Shown here one piece after another: positions 8,096-15,905 of a stretch of 44,494 bases of DNA. The stretch is taken from assembly GCA_017745115.1 (NCBI GenBank), contig JAGIAA010000022.1, positions 1 to 44,494 of the forward strand, read 5' to 3'. Both the position numbers and the translations under genes were made by a program. Numbering within the stretch: the first letter of the stretch is position 1; each line of letters begins with the position of its first letter. The notes beneath the pieces were generated by a model, which did no database searches, had not been told where the DNA came from, and saw only the letters and a program-made list of their open reading frames with translations. This stretch comes from Sphingobium sp. (GTDB lineage Bacteria > Pseudomonadota > Alphaproteobacteria > Sphingomonadales > Sphingomonadaceae).

Positions 8096-9517
8096 CTATT
8101 CGGGGGAGGCGACGATGGCGGGCAAGGCCGGTCCAGGACCTTTCGGCACCCTGAGGCGCAGCAGGCTGATGCAGGCCGCAAGCGCCGCCGCAGCCGCCGC
8201 ACATGTCAGCAGCGCGGGGCTGGAGCCGAGTCCCAGCCAGTGAAAGCCCGACGCGACGGCCACTGCGCCAATCGTCTGCCCAAGCAGCCGCGCGGTCGCA
8301 AGCATGCCCCCCGCGGCCCCCGACCGCTCCCGCGGCGCGGCCGTGACCATCGCACGATTGTTGGGCGACTGGAAAAGGCCGAAGCCCGCACCACACAAGG
8401 CCATGCGCCAGACGATGTCCAACGATGCCGGATGCGGCCCCATGACAGACAGGGCGAACAGGCCTGAAGCGAACACCGCAAGGCCGATACTACCGAGAAT
8501 GCCGGCAGGATAACGGTCGGCAAGCCGGCCCGCGATGGGCGCGACGAAGGCGACCGCCAACGGCCAGGGCGTCATCAGCAGGCCGGATTCCACAACGCTG
8601 CGGCCGAGCACGCTCTGCAGCAGGAACGGCATGGTGACGAATGCCAGCATCTGCGCCGCGAAGGACGTGATCGAGGTCAGGATCGAGAGACCGAAGATCG
8701 GAATGCGCAGCAGGTCGAGCGGCAACAGCGGCGCGGGCCGGTGCCATTCGCGCCGCACCAGCAGCACGCCGATGACGATGCCGGCCAGAAGCATCAACAA
8801 GCCGCCGCGCGACAGTTCGCGTGCGAACGTCTCGGCGCCGAAGATGATGAGGCCGAGCATGCTGGCGCTCATCAATGCCCCCAGATAGTCCGGCGGCCGC
8901 CCATGGCCGCCCGTCTTCGGCAGGCATCGGTAGCCTACCGCCAGGGAGGCAAGCCCGACCGGCACGTTGACCGCGAAAAGCCATGGCCAGTTTGCGACGC
9001 TGAGCACGAGCGATGCCAGTGTCGGCCCCATGGCCGCCGAGACCGACAGGACCAGCGCATTATAACCCATGCCGCGCCCGAGGATGCCCGACGGGTAGGT
9101 CGCGCGAACCAGCGCCGCGTTCATGCTCATGATGCCGGCCGCGCCGATGCCCTGGAACATGCGGGCTGCGATGAGCGTCGGCAGGCTGTCAGCCAATGCG
9201 CAGGCAAGCGACCCGGCAATGAACAGGCCAAGCCCGGAGAGATAGACGCGGCTATGGCCGATCCGGTCGCCCAGGGCCGCGAACGGCAGCAGCAGAATCG
9301 TGATCGCGAGTTGATAGCCGTTGACGACCCAGACTGCGACGGCGGGTGAGGCATGCAATTGCTCGGCGATCGTCGGCAACGCGATGTTCGCAATGGCGCT
9401 GTCGAGCACCGACATAGCGATGGCCAGCCAGATGGCGGCAGCCGCGAAATAGCGGCGGGGAAGCGGGAGGCCGTCCGGTTGTTCCCGCGCACCGGCGCCG
9501 GAAGTTTTCTGTGTCAT
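8096..9517 (-). CDS. MFS transporter, DHA2 (EmrB/QacA-like) drug:H+ antiporter family
   Basis: The 473-residue integral membrane protein from MTQKTSGAGAREQPDG shows about 13-14 hydrophobic segments. The first TM contains AMSVLDSAIANIALPTIAEQL, the LD-x-(T/S)-x-x-N-(I/V)-A-L-P motif of 14-TM drug:proton antiporters. GDRIGHSRVYLSGL is the loop 2-3 motif A, and RMFQGIGAAGIMSMNAALV is also typical. It likely exports a toxic organic compound. The frame is open upstream to 9682, but that would run into ohrR; ATG 9517 with a GGGAG upstream fits better. It follows ohr and ohrR in the same direction (70-bp gap), so co-regulation with the peroxide response is plausible but not proven. Confidence 0.88.
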   Translation of the reverse strand: MTQKTSGAGAREQPDGLPLPRRYFAAAAIWLAIAMSVLDSAIANIALPTIAEQLHASPAVAVWVVNGYQLAITILLLPFAALGDRIGHSRVYLSGLGLFIAGSLACALADSLPTLIAARMFQGIGAAGIMSMNAALVRATYPSGILGRGMGYNALVLSVSAAMGPTLASLVLSVANWPWLFAVNVPVGLASLAVGYRCLPKTGGHGRPPDYLGALMSASMLGLIIFGAETFARELSRGGLLMLLAGIVIGVLLVRREWHRPAPLLPLDLLRIPIFGLSILTSITSFAAQMLAFVTMPFLLQSVLGRSVVESGLLMTPWPLAVAFVAPIAGRLADRYPAGILGSIGLAVFASGLFALSVMGPHPASLDIVWRMALCGAGFGLFQSPNNRAMVTAAPRERSGAAGGMLATARLLGQTIGAVAVASGFHWLGLGSSPALLTCAAAAAALAACISLLRLRVPKGPGPALPAIVASPE

Positions 9518-9587
9518 GCGGCGCGGCTCCCGGGCCTGGTCAACGAAGCACCCGGTCGATCGATCCGATGCGTATCGATATGGGCGC

Positions 9588-10028
9588 CTAGTCCCGCGCC
9601 GCCGTGAAGGCGAGCAGATTGTCACGCAGGCGAACAATGTCCTGCTGAACCCTGGCGAAGTCTTCGCCAAGGCCGGTCGCATCCTTGAGATTGCCGCCGA
9701 TGCCGTCCACGCGCAGCTGCTTGCCTTTCGCCGTCAGGCTGATGCGCACCTGCCGCTCGTCGGAGGGGTCACGACGGCGCTCGACATAGCCGATCGCCTC
9801 CAGCTTCTTGAGTATGGGCGTGAGCGTATTGGATTCGAGGAACAGCTTTTCGCCCAGTTCGCCGACGGTCTGTCCATCCTGCTCCCACAGCGCGACAAGT
9901 GCGACATATTGCGTGTAGGTGAGCCCCAGTTTCTCGAGGATCGGGCGATAGGCCCGCCCGAAGGCGAGGTTGGCCGAATAGACGGCAAAGCACAGAAAAT
10001 CGCTGAGCTTGAGGTCCTTCGCGGGCAT
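9588..10028 (-). CDS. ohrR: OhrR, MarR-family organic hydroperoxide sensor-repressor
   Basis: The 146-residue winged-helix regulator begins MPAKDLKLSDFLCFAVYSAN. Cys13 in the FLCFAVYS segment matches the reactive cysteine of OhrR proteins, which is oxidised by organic hydroperoxides and releases the repressor from DNA. The wing is RRRDPSDERQVRISLTAKGK, with the DxR hallmark of MarR proteins. Cys13 is the only cysteine, so it should behave as a one-Cys OhrR (mixed disulfide or overoxidation) rather than the two-Cys Xanthomonas type. A GGAG lies about 10 nt upstream of ATG 10028. It lies 107 bp downstream of ohr in the same direction, the classic partner arrangement. Confidence 0.9.
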   Translation of the reverse strand: MPAKDLKLSDFLCFAVYSANLAFGRAYRPILEKLGLTYTQYVALVALWEQDGQTVGELGEKLFLESNTLTPILKKLEAIGYVERRRDPSDERQVRISLTAKGKQLRVDGIGGNLKDATGLGEDFARVQQDIVRLRDNLLAFTAARD

Positions 10029-10135
10029 TGGCGTGTCTCCGGTGCGATGGTCCGCGGTCATAGGGCGCATGCGAGAAAATCGGAAGAGCACAAACCGGGC
10101 GGCGCATGCGCGCCGCCCGGTCCGGGAGAAACCGA

Positions 10136-10546
10136 TCAGGCGAGATCGAGCGCGCGGACGTTGATCTCGATCTCGATGTTGCCGGCAACGGCCTTCGAAT
10201 AAGGGCAAATGGCATGGGCGGCTTCGACCAGCTCCTGAGCGGTCTCGGCATCGATGCCCGGCACTGCCACGTCGAGGCGGGCCTTCAGGAAGAAGGCATT
10301 ATTTTCCATCTGGAGATCGATCGTCGTATCGAGTTCGGGCGAAGCCGGCAGCTTGATCTTGCGCTGGCCGGCGGCCAACTCGAGCGCGCCGATGAAACAG
10401 GCCGACCAGGCGGCGGCAAAGAGCTGCTCGGCGGCCGGGTGCGGCGCGGGAAGCTGGAGGTCGACGAAACCGTCGGTGCTGCGGGCAGCGCCGTTGCGGC
10501 CGCCGGTTACATGGGTCGTTCCGGAATAGATGGTCTTGGCAGTCAT
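10136..10546 (-). CDS. ohr: Organic hydroperoxide resistance protein (Ohr peroxidase)
   Basis: This 136-residue Ohr/OsmC-family thiol peroxidase reduces fatty-acid and other organic hydroperoxides in the cytoplasm. The active-site Cys50 is in AAWSACFIGALEL and the resolving Cys114 in AICPYSKAV. The conserved Arg17 is in GGRNGAA, and residue 40 in PAAEQLFAA is the conserved Glu. Length and all motifs match the Ohr subgroup, not OsmC. The start at 10546 has AAAGGA 8 nt upstream; a longer frame to 10573 lacks this support. ohrR follows downstream, and candidate OhrR operators lie in the upstream region. Confidence 0.95.
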   Translation of the reverse strand: MTAKTIYSGTTHVTGGRNGAARSTDGFVDLQLPAPHPAAEQLFAAAWSACFIGALELAAGQRKIKLPASPELDTTIDLQMENNAFFLKARLDVAVPGIDAETAQELVEAAHAICPYSKAVAGNIEIEINVRALDLA

Positions 10547-10582
10547 GGTCGGGTCCTTTCGATGCTTGGGCAAATTTATATC

Positions 10583-10651
10583 GCATCCGCTTTAATCGGA
10601 TGCAGGACATCTACGCGTGAGTCGCATCGATGTCAATCGTCTACGATTATA
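10583..10651 (-). promoter_or_regulatory. ohr promoter and candidate OhrR operators
   Basis: Read on the minus strand, TTGACA (10636-10631) is followed 17 bp later by TAGATG, a reasonable -35/-10 pair for ohr. Two dyads flank it: GCATCCG-N7-CGGATGC at 10583-10603, and the near-palindrome AATCGT-CT-ACGATT at 10635-10648, which overlaps the -35. Either could be the OhrR operator. Neither has the exact published Xanthomonas or Bacillus operator sequence. Confidence 0.5.
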
Positions 10652-10717
10652 TCGCACACGATTTTAATAGAGCCAAGAGAGGAGGATCCTCCGGAGTCTG
10701 ATCCGGCAGACCTGAAT

Positions 10718-10811
10718 CGTCATTGCGAGCGACGAAGTCGCGCGGCAATCCGGACCTGTCTCGGGCGCCCATGGATTGCTTCGCCCGGCATTCGCCGGGC
10801 TCGCAATGACG
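10718..10811. repeat. REP-like palindrome pair, family C (CGTCATTGCGAGC)
   Basis: CGTCATTGCGAGC at 10718-10730 and its exact complement GCTCGCAATGACG at 10799-10811 bracket inner matches (GGCAATCCGG and GGATTGCTTCGC). This is a common interspersed repeat type. It lies between the ohr promoter region and the 3' end of the AI-2E family gene. A perfect 12-bp palindrome GGAGGATCCTCC lies beside it at 10681-10692. Confidence 0.85.
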
Positions 10812-10838
10812 AGCGGTTCAACAGGGATGGATCAGAGT

Positions 10839-11975
10839 CTAATCTGCGGGCTTTCTGGCCGCGGGCTTCCTGACGGCAGGTTTTTCGGTCCCCGCCGCTG
10901 CAGTGGGCGGATCCCGCCATTGCTCGGTGAAGATGTTCCAGGTGCCGATGAACAGTGCCGCAACGACCGGGCCGATGATGAAACCGTGGATGCCGAAGGC
11001 CTGCAGGCCGCCCAGCGTCGAGATGAGCACCACATAATCGGGCATGCGCGTGTCGCGCCCGACCAGGATCGGCCGCAGCACATTGTCGACCATGCCGATT
11101 ACGAACACGCCGCAGAAAATGAGGAACGCGGCACTGCCATAGGATCCCGTGGCGACGAGGTAGAGCGAGACCGGCACCCAGACGATGCCCGTGCCGATAG
11201 CGGGAATGAGCGAGAAGAGGCCCATGGTCACGCCCCAGAGCAACGCGCCTTCGATACCCAGGATCGCGAAGACGATGCCGCCGAGCGCGCCCTGCACGAT
11301 GGCGACGACGAGGCTGCCCTTGATCGTGGCGCGGATGACGGTCGCGAACTTCTCGGCAATATCTTCCCGGGTTTCGGCCCTCAGCGGGATCGCCTCGACG
11401 AGCCGCTCCGCAAGCCGATCGCCATCGCGCAGCAGGAAGAAGGTCAGGTAAAGCGTCAGGCCGATCATCAGCACGACATTGAGCGCACCCTGGCCGAACG
11501 AAAGCGCCTGCCCCGCGATCGAGCGGACGCTGCCCGAGAGCCCGTTTGCGATCGACTGGCGCATGGCGGAGAAGTCGCCGAAGCCCTTGGACCGCAGATA
11601 GTCCGAGCCCCAGTTGGGCAGGCTGGCAACCGCGCGATTGAAGAGGTCCTGCGGATTGATCTGGCCGCTCTGCACCTTGGCGTAGAGTGTGGTCAGTTCC
11701 TGGATCAGCGCGGTACCGAGCAGCACGGCCGGCAGGATGACGATCAGCGTGATGGCCAGCAGCGTCAGCAACGCCGCGATATTCGCGCGTCCAGGCCAGC
11801 GCTTCAGGATCTTCTTGTTGAGCGGCCCGAAGAGAATGGCCAGCACCAGCGCCCACAGGATCGCGCCGAAGAAGGGCAGGACGACCAGCGCAAACGCGAC
11901 AGTCACGATAAGGACAAGCGCCAGAAAGCCGCCATCCTCGAAGCGAAACCGGCCGGGCTCCTGCTTCGCCGCCAT
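10839..11975 (-). CDS. AI-2E/PerM (UPF0118) family membrane protein
   Basis: The 378-residue polytopic membrane protein has an N-terminal pair of TMs (FLALVLIVTVAFALVVLPFF, then AILWALVLAILFGPLNKKIL), a third (LLAITLIVILPAVLL), a long soluble segment of about 90 residues, and four or more C-terminal TMs. The signature regions GTGIVWVPVSLYL and NVLRPILVGRDTRMPDYVV are typical of the family. Members export AI-2 or act as Na+/H+ antiporters or permeases; function cannot be set from sequence. The C-terminus is a short Pro/Lys/Ala-rich tail ending RKPAARKPAD. Only 3 bp separate it from the upstream LysR-type gene, so it is the last gene of the metZ-apaG-lysR run. Confidence 0.88.
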   Translation of the reverse strand: MAAKQEPGRFRFEDGGFLALVLIVTVAFALVVLPFFGAILWALVLAILFGPLNKKILKRWPGRANIAALLTLLAITLIVILPAVLLGTALIQELTTLYAKVQSGQINPQDLFNRAVASLPNWGSDYLRSKGFGDFSAMRQSIANGLSGSVRSIAGQALSFGQGALNVVLMIGLTLYLTFFLLRDGDRLAERLVEAIPLRAETREDIAEKFATVIRATIKGSLVVAIVQGALGGIVFAILGIEGALLWGVTMGLFSLIPAIGTGIVWVPVSLYLVATGSYGSAAFLIFCGVFVIGMVDNVLRPILVGRDTRMPDYVVLISTLGGLQAFGIHGFIIGPVVAALFIGTWNIFTEQWRDPPTAAAGTEKPAVRKPAARKPAD

Positions 11976-11978
11976 GCC

Positions 11979-12773
11979 TCAGCCTTCCGTCAGGGCGCCG
12001 ACCAGCGCTTTCACTTTCTTCTGCCGCCATTGCGGCAACGGGGCGATGAGCCAATATCCGAGGCCATCGCGGGCCTCGCCGACCTGGACGACGCGGCCGG
12101 CATCGATATCGCCACGCGCGAGCAACTCAGGCACGCAGGCTCGCCCGAAGCCGCTTGCCGCTGCCTCGATGGCCAGGCCAGCATCGGCGACGCGCATGAT
12201 CGCCGTGCCATCCTCCTGCGGACAGCCCGCCCAGGCGATCGGCGCGTCAGCACCCTCGCCGCCCGGTGCTTCAACCGTGACGAAGCGCGCTTCGCCCAGC
12301 TTCACGCCCTCATGCTCGCCCGGTCCGTCGGCCAGCCGGATTGCGAGATCGAGATTGGCCTCGGTGAAATCGAGCGGATCGTCGGATGCGACCAGCAGGA
12401 ACTGCAGCCCGACCTCGCTCTTGGCATGGCCGGCAAGTCGCGCATTGAGCCACTTCGCGGTGAAATCGCGCGGCGCGGCGATGGTGAGATGCTGCGAGCT
12501 CTGGCCTGCCTGCATGGCGCGCACGGACTCTTCCAACTCCAGAAAAGCATTGCGCAGCGCCGGCAAGCCAGCCTCGGCCTCCGGCGTCAGCTCGAGACCG
12601 CGCGGCGTACGGCGGAAGAGCACGACGCCGAGCATGTCCTCGAGAGCGCGGATCTGCTGCCCGACTGCTGCGGGAGTGACCGCAAGCTCATCGGCTGCGC
12701 GCGTGAAACTGAGGTGCCGCGCCGCCGCGTCGAACACGCGCAGGCCGTTCAGCGGCAAGTGAGTACGCTTCAT
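11979..12773 (-). CDS. LysR-type transcriptional regulator, GcvA-like
   Basis: The 264-residue protein starts MKRTHLPLNGLRVFDAAARH. The N-terminal helix-turn-helix (about 9-68: LSFTRAADELAVTPAAVGQQ and LGVVLFRRTPRGLELTPEA) is of the GcvA subgroup. The effector domain follows with APRDFTAKWLNARL and ends about 30 residues earlier than GcvA (about 300 aa), so the sensor domain is compact. The target is unknown; GcvA-like proteins regulate amino-acid or one-carbon genes and beta-lactamases. It overlaps apaG by 4 bp (ATGA) and is followed 3 bp later by the AI-2E family gene. It is therefore not divergent to its target as most LysR genes are. Confidence 0.9.
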   Translation of the reverse strand: MKRTHLPLNGLRVFDAAARHLSFTRAADELAVTPAAVGQQIRALEDMLGVVLFRRTPRGLELTPEAEAGLPALRNAFLELEESVRAMQAGQSSQHLTIAAPRDFTAKWLNARLAGHAKSEVGLQFLLVASDDPLDFTEANLDLAIRLADGPGEHEGVKLGEARFVTVEAPGGEGADAPIAWAGCPQEDGTAIMRVADAGLAIEAAASGFGRACVPELLARGDIDAGRVVQVGEARDGLGYWLIAPLPQWRQKKVKALVGALTEG

Positions 12774-13171
12774 CCGTTCACGGCTCCCGCCAGCAGCGCA
12801 AAGCGCGGGATGTTGACCTCGAGCATGCCGCCATCGCCATCGAGCATGATGTAGCTGCCCTCCATCCAGCCGGTCGGCGTCGCCAGCGGACAGCCCGAGA
12901 CATAGTCATAGGCACCGCCGGGCTGGATCACCGGCTGCTCACCGACCACGCCCTCGCCTTCGACATGGCGCAGCGTGCCGCGGCCGTCCGCGACGATCCA
13001 GCGGCGCATCAGCAGCTGCACGGGCGCACCCCGGCCATTCTCGATGCGGATATGATAGGTCCAGAACCAGCGGCCCTGGTCGGGCTCGGATTTTTCCGGA
13101 GCGAGCGTCACCGCGACGCGAACGGTCACGTCGTGGGTGGTTGCCGCGTAGGGAAAAAGCATGTCCATCAT
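12770..13171 (-). CDS. apaG: ApaG domain protein
   Basis: The 133-residue protein from MMDMLFPYAATTHDV is an ApaG (DUF525) immunoglobulin-like beta-sandwich. Signature segments are WFWTYHIRIEN, VQLLMRRWIVADG, VEGEGVVGEQPVIQPG and YDYVSGCPLATPTGWMEGSY. ApaG is linked to Ap4A/Co2+ phenotypes and resembles the ApaG domain of F-box proteins; its biochemical role is unsettled. The frame can also start at TTG 13210, overlapping the metZ stop, but the ATG pair at 13171/13168 gives the usual length. It sits between metZ and the LysR gene with close spacing, so one transcript is likely. Confidence 0.92.
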   Translation of the reverse strand: MMDMLFPYAATTHDVTVRVAVTLAPEKSEPDQGRWFWTYHIRIENGRGAPVQLLMRRWIVADGRGTLRHVEGEGVVGEQPVIQPGGAYDYVSGCPLATPTGWMEGSYIMLDGDGGMLEVNIPRFALLAGAVNG

Positions 13172-13206
13172 CGGGAGGCAGTCCTCGGCCGTCCGCAAGT
13201 CAGTAA

Positions 13207-14415
13207 TCAAAGCCCGACGGCGGTCAATGCCTGATCGAGATCGGCGATGACGTCGTCGGGATCTTCCAGGCCCACATTGAGCCGCAGCATGCCCTCTTCG
13301 ATACCGGCTTCGGCGCGGCCTTCCGGTCCCATATTGTGATGGGTCGTGGTCGCCGGGTGCGTAAGCAAGGAACGGCTATCACCGATATTGTTGGAAATAT
13401 CGATGAGTTCCAGCGCGTTGAGCAGCCCCATGGCCTGCTTGCGCCCGCCCTCGACGATGAAGGCGAAGATCGGCCCGGTCGCGTTCATCTGGCTCATCGC
13501 CAGATTGTGCTGGGGGTGGCTCGGCAGACCGGGATGCAGGATACGCTCGACGCGCGTCTCGACGAATTTGCCGACCTTGAGCGCGTTTTCGGACTGGCGA
13601 TGGGCGCGCAATTCCAGCGTCTCGAGCCCCTTGAGCACCACCCACGCATTGAAGGGTGACAGGTTGGGACCTGTGTTGCGCTGGAACGGCAGCAGCACGT
13701 CGTTGATCCACTGCTCGGTGCCGCAGACGGCGCCGGCGAGCACGCGGCCCTGCCCGTCCATCAGCTTGGTGGCGCTGTAGGCCACGACGTCCGCGCCGAA
13801 CTCCAGCGGGCGCTGCAGCACGGCCGTCGCGAAGGCATTGTCGACGACCGTCAGGATGCCATGCGCCTTCGCCAGCGAGCAGACGTGCCGCATGTCGACG
13901 ATATCCATCGTCGGATTGGCCGGCGTCTCGAAGAAGAAGATCTTGGTATTCGGCCGGATCGCCTTCTCCCACGCATCATTGTCGCGTCCGTCGATAACGG
14001 TCGTCTCGATGCCGAACTTCGGCAGGAGGCTGTCGAGCAGCCAGCGGCACGACCCGAACGCCGCCTTGGCGCCGACGACATGATCGCCGGTCTTGAGCGC
14101 GCTCAGCAGGGCCGTGGTCATTGCGGCCATGCCGGTCGCCTGCACGCGGCAGGCCTCGGCGCCTTCCATCAGCGCGATGCGCTCCTCGAGCATCTGCACG
14201 GTCGGATTTTGCAGGCGGGAATAGGTCATGCCCTCCTGCTCGCCCGCGAAGCGCGCGGCGACGGTCTCGGCATCGTCGTAGCAATAGCCCGAGTTCAGGA
14301 AGAGCGCCTCGCTCGTCTCGCCCTGCTCACTGCGCCAAGTGCCGCCGCGCACGGCCTGCGTGGCCGGCTTCCATTTGCGGGTGATCGCGCGGTTCTGTCC
14401 GGTGTCTCGCTTCAT
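13207..14415 (-). CDS. metZ: O-succinylhomoserine sulfhydrylase (MetZ)
   Basis: This 402-residue PLP enzyme of the Cys/Met-metabolism family makes homocysteine from O-succinylhomoserine and sulfide in methionine synthesis. Seen are the N-terminal segment KPATQAVRGGTWRSEQGETS, the phosphate-binding ATGMAAMTTAL, the PLP-ring Asp in TVVDNAFAT (about 192) and the Schiff-base Lys217 in YSATKLMDGQGR. SEALFLNSGYCYDDAE and the KLMDGQGR form match MetZ rather than cystathionine gamma-synthase or beta-lyase. A GAGG lies 8 nt upstream of ATG 14415. It is the first gene of the metZ-apaG-lysR-AI-2E run and has a 200-bp leader with hairpins. Confidence 0.93.
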   Translation of the reverse strand: MKRDTGQNRAITRKWKPATQAVRGGTWRSEQGETSEALFLNSGYCYDDAETVAARFAGEQEGMTYSRLQNPTVQMLEERIALMEGAEACRVQATGMAAMTTALLSALKTGDHVVGAKAAFGSCRWLLDSLLPKFGIETTVIDGRDNDAWEKAIRPNTKIFFFETPANPTMDIVDMRHVCSLAKAHGILTVVDNAFATAVLQRPLEFGADVVAYSATKLMDGQGRVLAGAVCGTEQWINDVLLPFQRNTGPNLSPFNAWVVLKGLETLELRAHRQSENALKVGKFVETRVERILHPGLPSHPQHNLAMSQMNATGPIFAFIVEGGRKQAMGLLNALELIDISNNIGDSRSLLTHPATTTHHNMGPEGRAEAGIEEGMLRLNVGLEDPDDVIADLDQALTAVGL

Positions 14416-14619
14416 GGGGCGCCTCTAGATCATTTTGAGCGGCAGTGGGAACCGCTTTTGCGCGAATGACTCACGAAGGCAATCGAAACGGATTGTTTTT
14501 CCGTCGGTTGCCGGCCCCTCTCTCTGGAGACGCGCCGCCTTCTCTCAAATGAGCGCGCCCCACACCCCTCAATCCGCCATTTGATGGGCCTCGGCAGGGA
14601 TTCGTGATAGACCGCAACC
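14416..14619 (-). promoter_or_regulatory. metZ 5' region with nested hairpins
   Basis: Read toward metZ, the region has a CGCGC / GCGCG stem with a 17-nt loop containing UCAUUUGAG (14531-14558), then a two-tier hairpin GGCAA(CCG)ACGGA...UCCGU(UUC)GAUUGCC (14478-14512), then AGCGG-N9-CCGCU (14436-14456). The first stem and loop loosely recall the SAM-II riboswitch that precedes metA/metZ in other alphaproteobacteria. The conserved GCUAAA-type 3' segment of that riboswitch is absent, so I call this only a structured leader. The divergent glycosyltransferase promoter must also lie here. Confidence 0.3.
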
Positions 14620-15897
14620 ATGGGGGCTTCCGTCTATCAACAGGACAGCCAATCGCGTCCCGAGCAGCGCGACATCCTGATCGCGGGCGCGCTCGCTTTG
14701 CTCTCGCTCGCGCTGTTTCTGTGGCGGATCGGCGATCCGGCCAAGCTCGACTTCGACGAAACGCATTATGTGCCCGCCGCGCGCACTCTCCTGGCGCTCG
14801 ATGCCCTGCCCAATACCGAACATCCGCCGCTCGGCAAGCTGTTCATCGGGCTCGGCATGCTGCTCTTCGGAGACAATCCGCTCGGCTGGCGCGTCATGAG
14901 CGCCCTGTCCGGTGCCTTGCTGGTTTTCTCCGCCGTGATGGCCACGCGCTGGCTATTCCTGCGCCGTCCCGCCGCGCTGATGGCCGGTCTCCTCCTGATC
15001 TTCTCGCAGACTCTCTTCGTTCAGGCGCGCATCGCCATGCTCGACATCTTCATGGCGAGCTTCCTGATGCTGGCCCTATGGCAGCTTGTCGCGCTCTGGC
15101 GGACGGGTTTTTCCAATCGCGCGCGCTTTGTCGTCGCGGGCGGGGCGCTGGGCCTGTCCATGGCCTGCAAATGGACGGCCTTGTCGTTCATCGTGCCCGG
15201 CTTGCCATCGTTCGTGTGGCTGCTCTGGCGCGCGCAGAAACAACCCGCCGACGCCCCGCCCCTCCCCATGGCGCAAGCCGTGGGTTGGCTCGGGCCCTTT
15301 ACCCTGCTCGCCTATCTGGCGACGTTCCTCCCCTATCATTTCCTGCGCCATGACCCGCTCTCGCTGATCCAGATCGTCCCGCAGCAGTTCGAGATGCTGC
15401 ACAGGCAGAGCGCGCCCATGGGCTCCCATCCCTATCAGAGCCGCTGGTGGGAATGGGTGCTGGACTTGCGCCCGGTCTGGTATTTCTATGAACCGGTGGC
15501 GGGCGTGCAGCGCGGCGTCCTGCTCATCGGCAATCCCGCCATCTGCTGGGGCGGCCTCGTCGCACTCGCCGCCTCGCTTTGGGCGGGTTTGCGGCAGAAG
15601 GTGCGGCCGCTGCTGCTGCCGGTCCTGCTCTGGGCCGGCCCCTTGCTGTTCTTCATCGCCGCGCCCAAGCCGGTGCAGTTCTACTATCACTATTTCCTGT
15701 CGTCGCTGATGCTCTGCATCGCGAGTGCGGGCGCGCTGGACCATTATTTCTGGTCGAGAGGCAAACGGCTCTTGCCGTGGCTCGCCATTGGACTGGCCGG
15801 CCTGGTCTTTCTTGAATTCTATCCGATCATCTCGGCGAGCGCGCTTGGCGACCCGCAGGATTTCAATCGCTGGATGTGGTTCGACAGCTGGCGCTGA
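14620..15897 (+). CDS. PMT-like phospholipid-carrier glycosyltransferase (GT39-type)
   Basis: This 425-residue multi-spanning membrane protein has about 10 hydrophobic segments. After TM1 (ILIAGALALLSLALFLWRI) the loop contains LDFDETHYVPAAR with Asp46-Glu47, the acidic pair of protein O-mannosyltransferase-like enzymes that bind a polyprenyl-phosphate sugar. EHPPLGKLFIGLG and QARIAMLDIFMASF are further PMT motifs, as is GLSMACKWTALSF. It should move a sugar from a lipid carrier to an acceptor on the periplasmic face; bacterial relatives modify proteins, lipid A or polysaccharides. No glycan cluster is nearby. It has its own promoter region shared with metZ and converges on the hemerythrin-like gene, 8 bp apart. 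Confidence 0.85.
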   Translation: MGASVYQQDSQSRPEQRDILIAGALALLSLALFLWRIGDPAKLDFDETHYVPAARTLLALDALPNTEHPPLGKLFIGLGMLLFGDNPLGWRVMSALSGALLVFSAVMATRWLFLRRPAALMAGLLLIFSQTLFVQARIAMLDIFMASFLMLALWQLVALWRTGFSNRARFVVAGGALGLSMACKWTALSFIVPGLPSFVWLLWRAQKQPADAPPLPMAQAVGWLGPFTLLAYLATFLPYHFLRHDPLSLIQIVPQQFEMLHRQSAPMGSHPYQSRWWEWVLDLRPVWYFYEPVAGVQRGVLLIGNPAICWGGLVALAASLWAGLRQKVRPLLLPVLLWAGPLLFFIAAPKPVQFYYHYFLSSLMLCIASAGALDHYFWSRGKRLLPWLAIGLAGLVFLEFYPIISASALGDPQDFNRWMWFDSWR

Positions 15898-15905
15898 GCA
15901 TGGCC

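Noticed and set aside
9518..9682. N-terminal extension of the MFS transporter
   Set aside because: The extra 55 codons overlap ohrR and lack membrane or motif features; ATG 9517 matches family N-termini.
10776..12854. A 692-codon open frame on the plus strand opposite the AI-2E family and LysR genes
   Set aside because: It is the antisense shadow of two clearly recognisable genes in high-GC DNA. Its translation is rich in Arg, Asp, His and Gln with no domain.
14416..14619. SAM-II riboswitch before metZ
   Set aside because: Only the first stem and part of the loop resemble it. The conserved GCUAAA-type 3' core needed for the pseudoknot is absent, so I kept it only as a weak structured-leader candidate.
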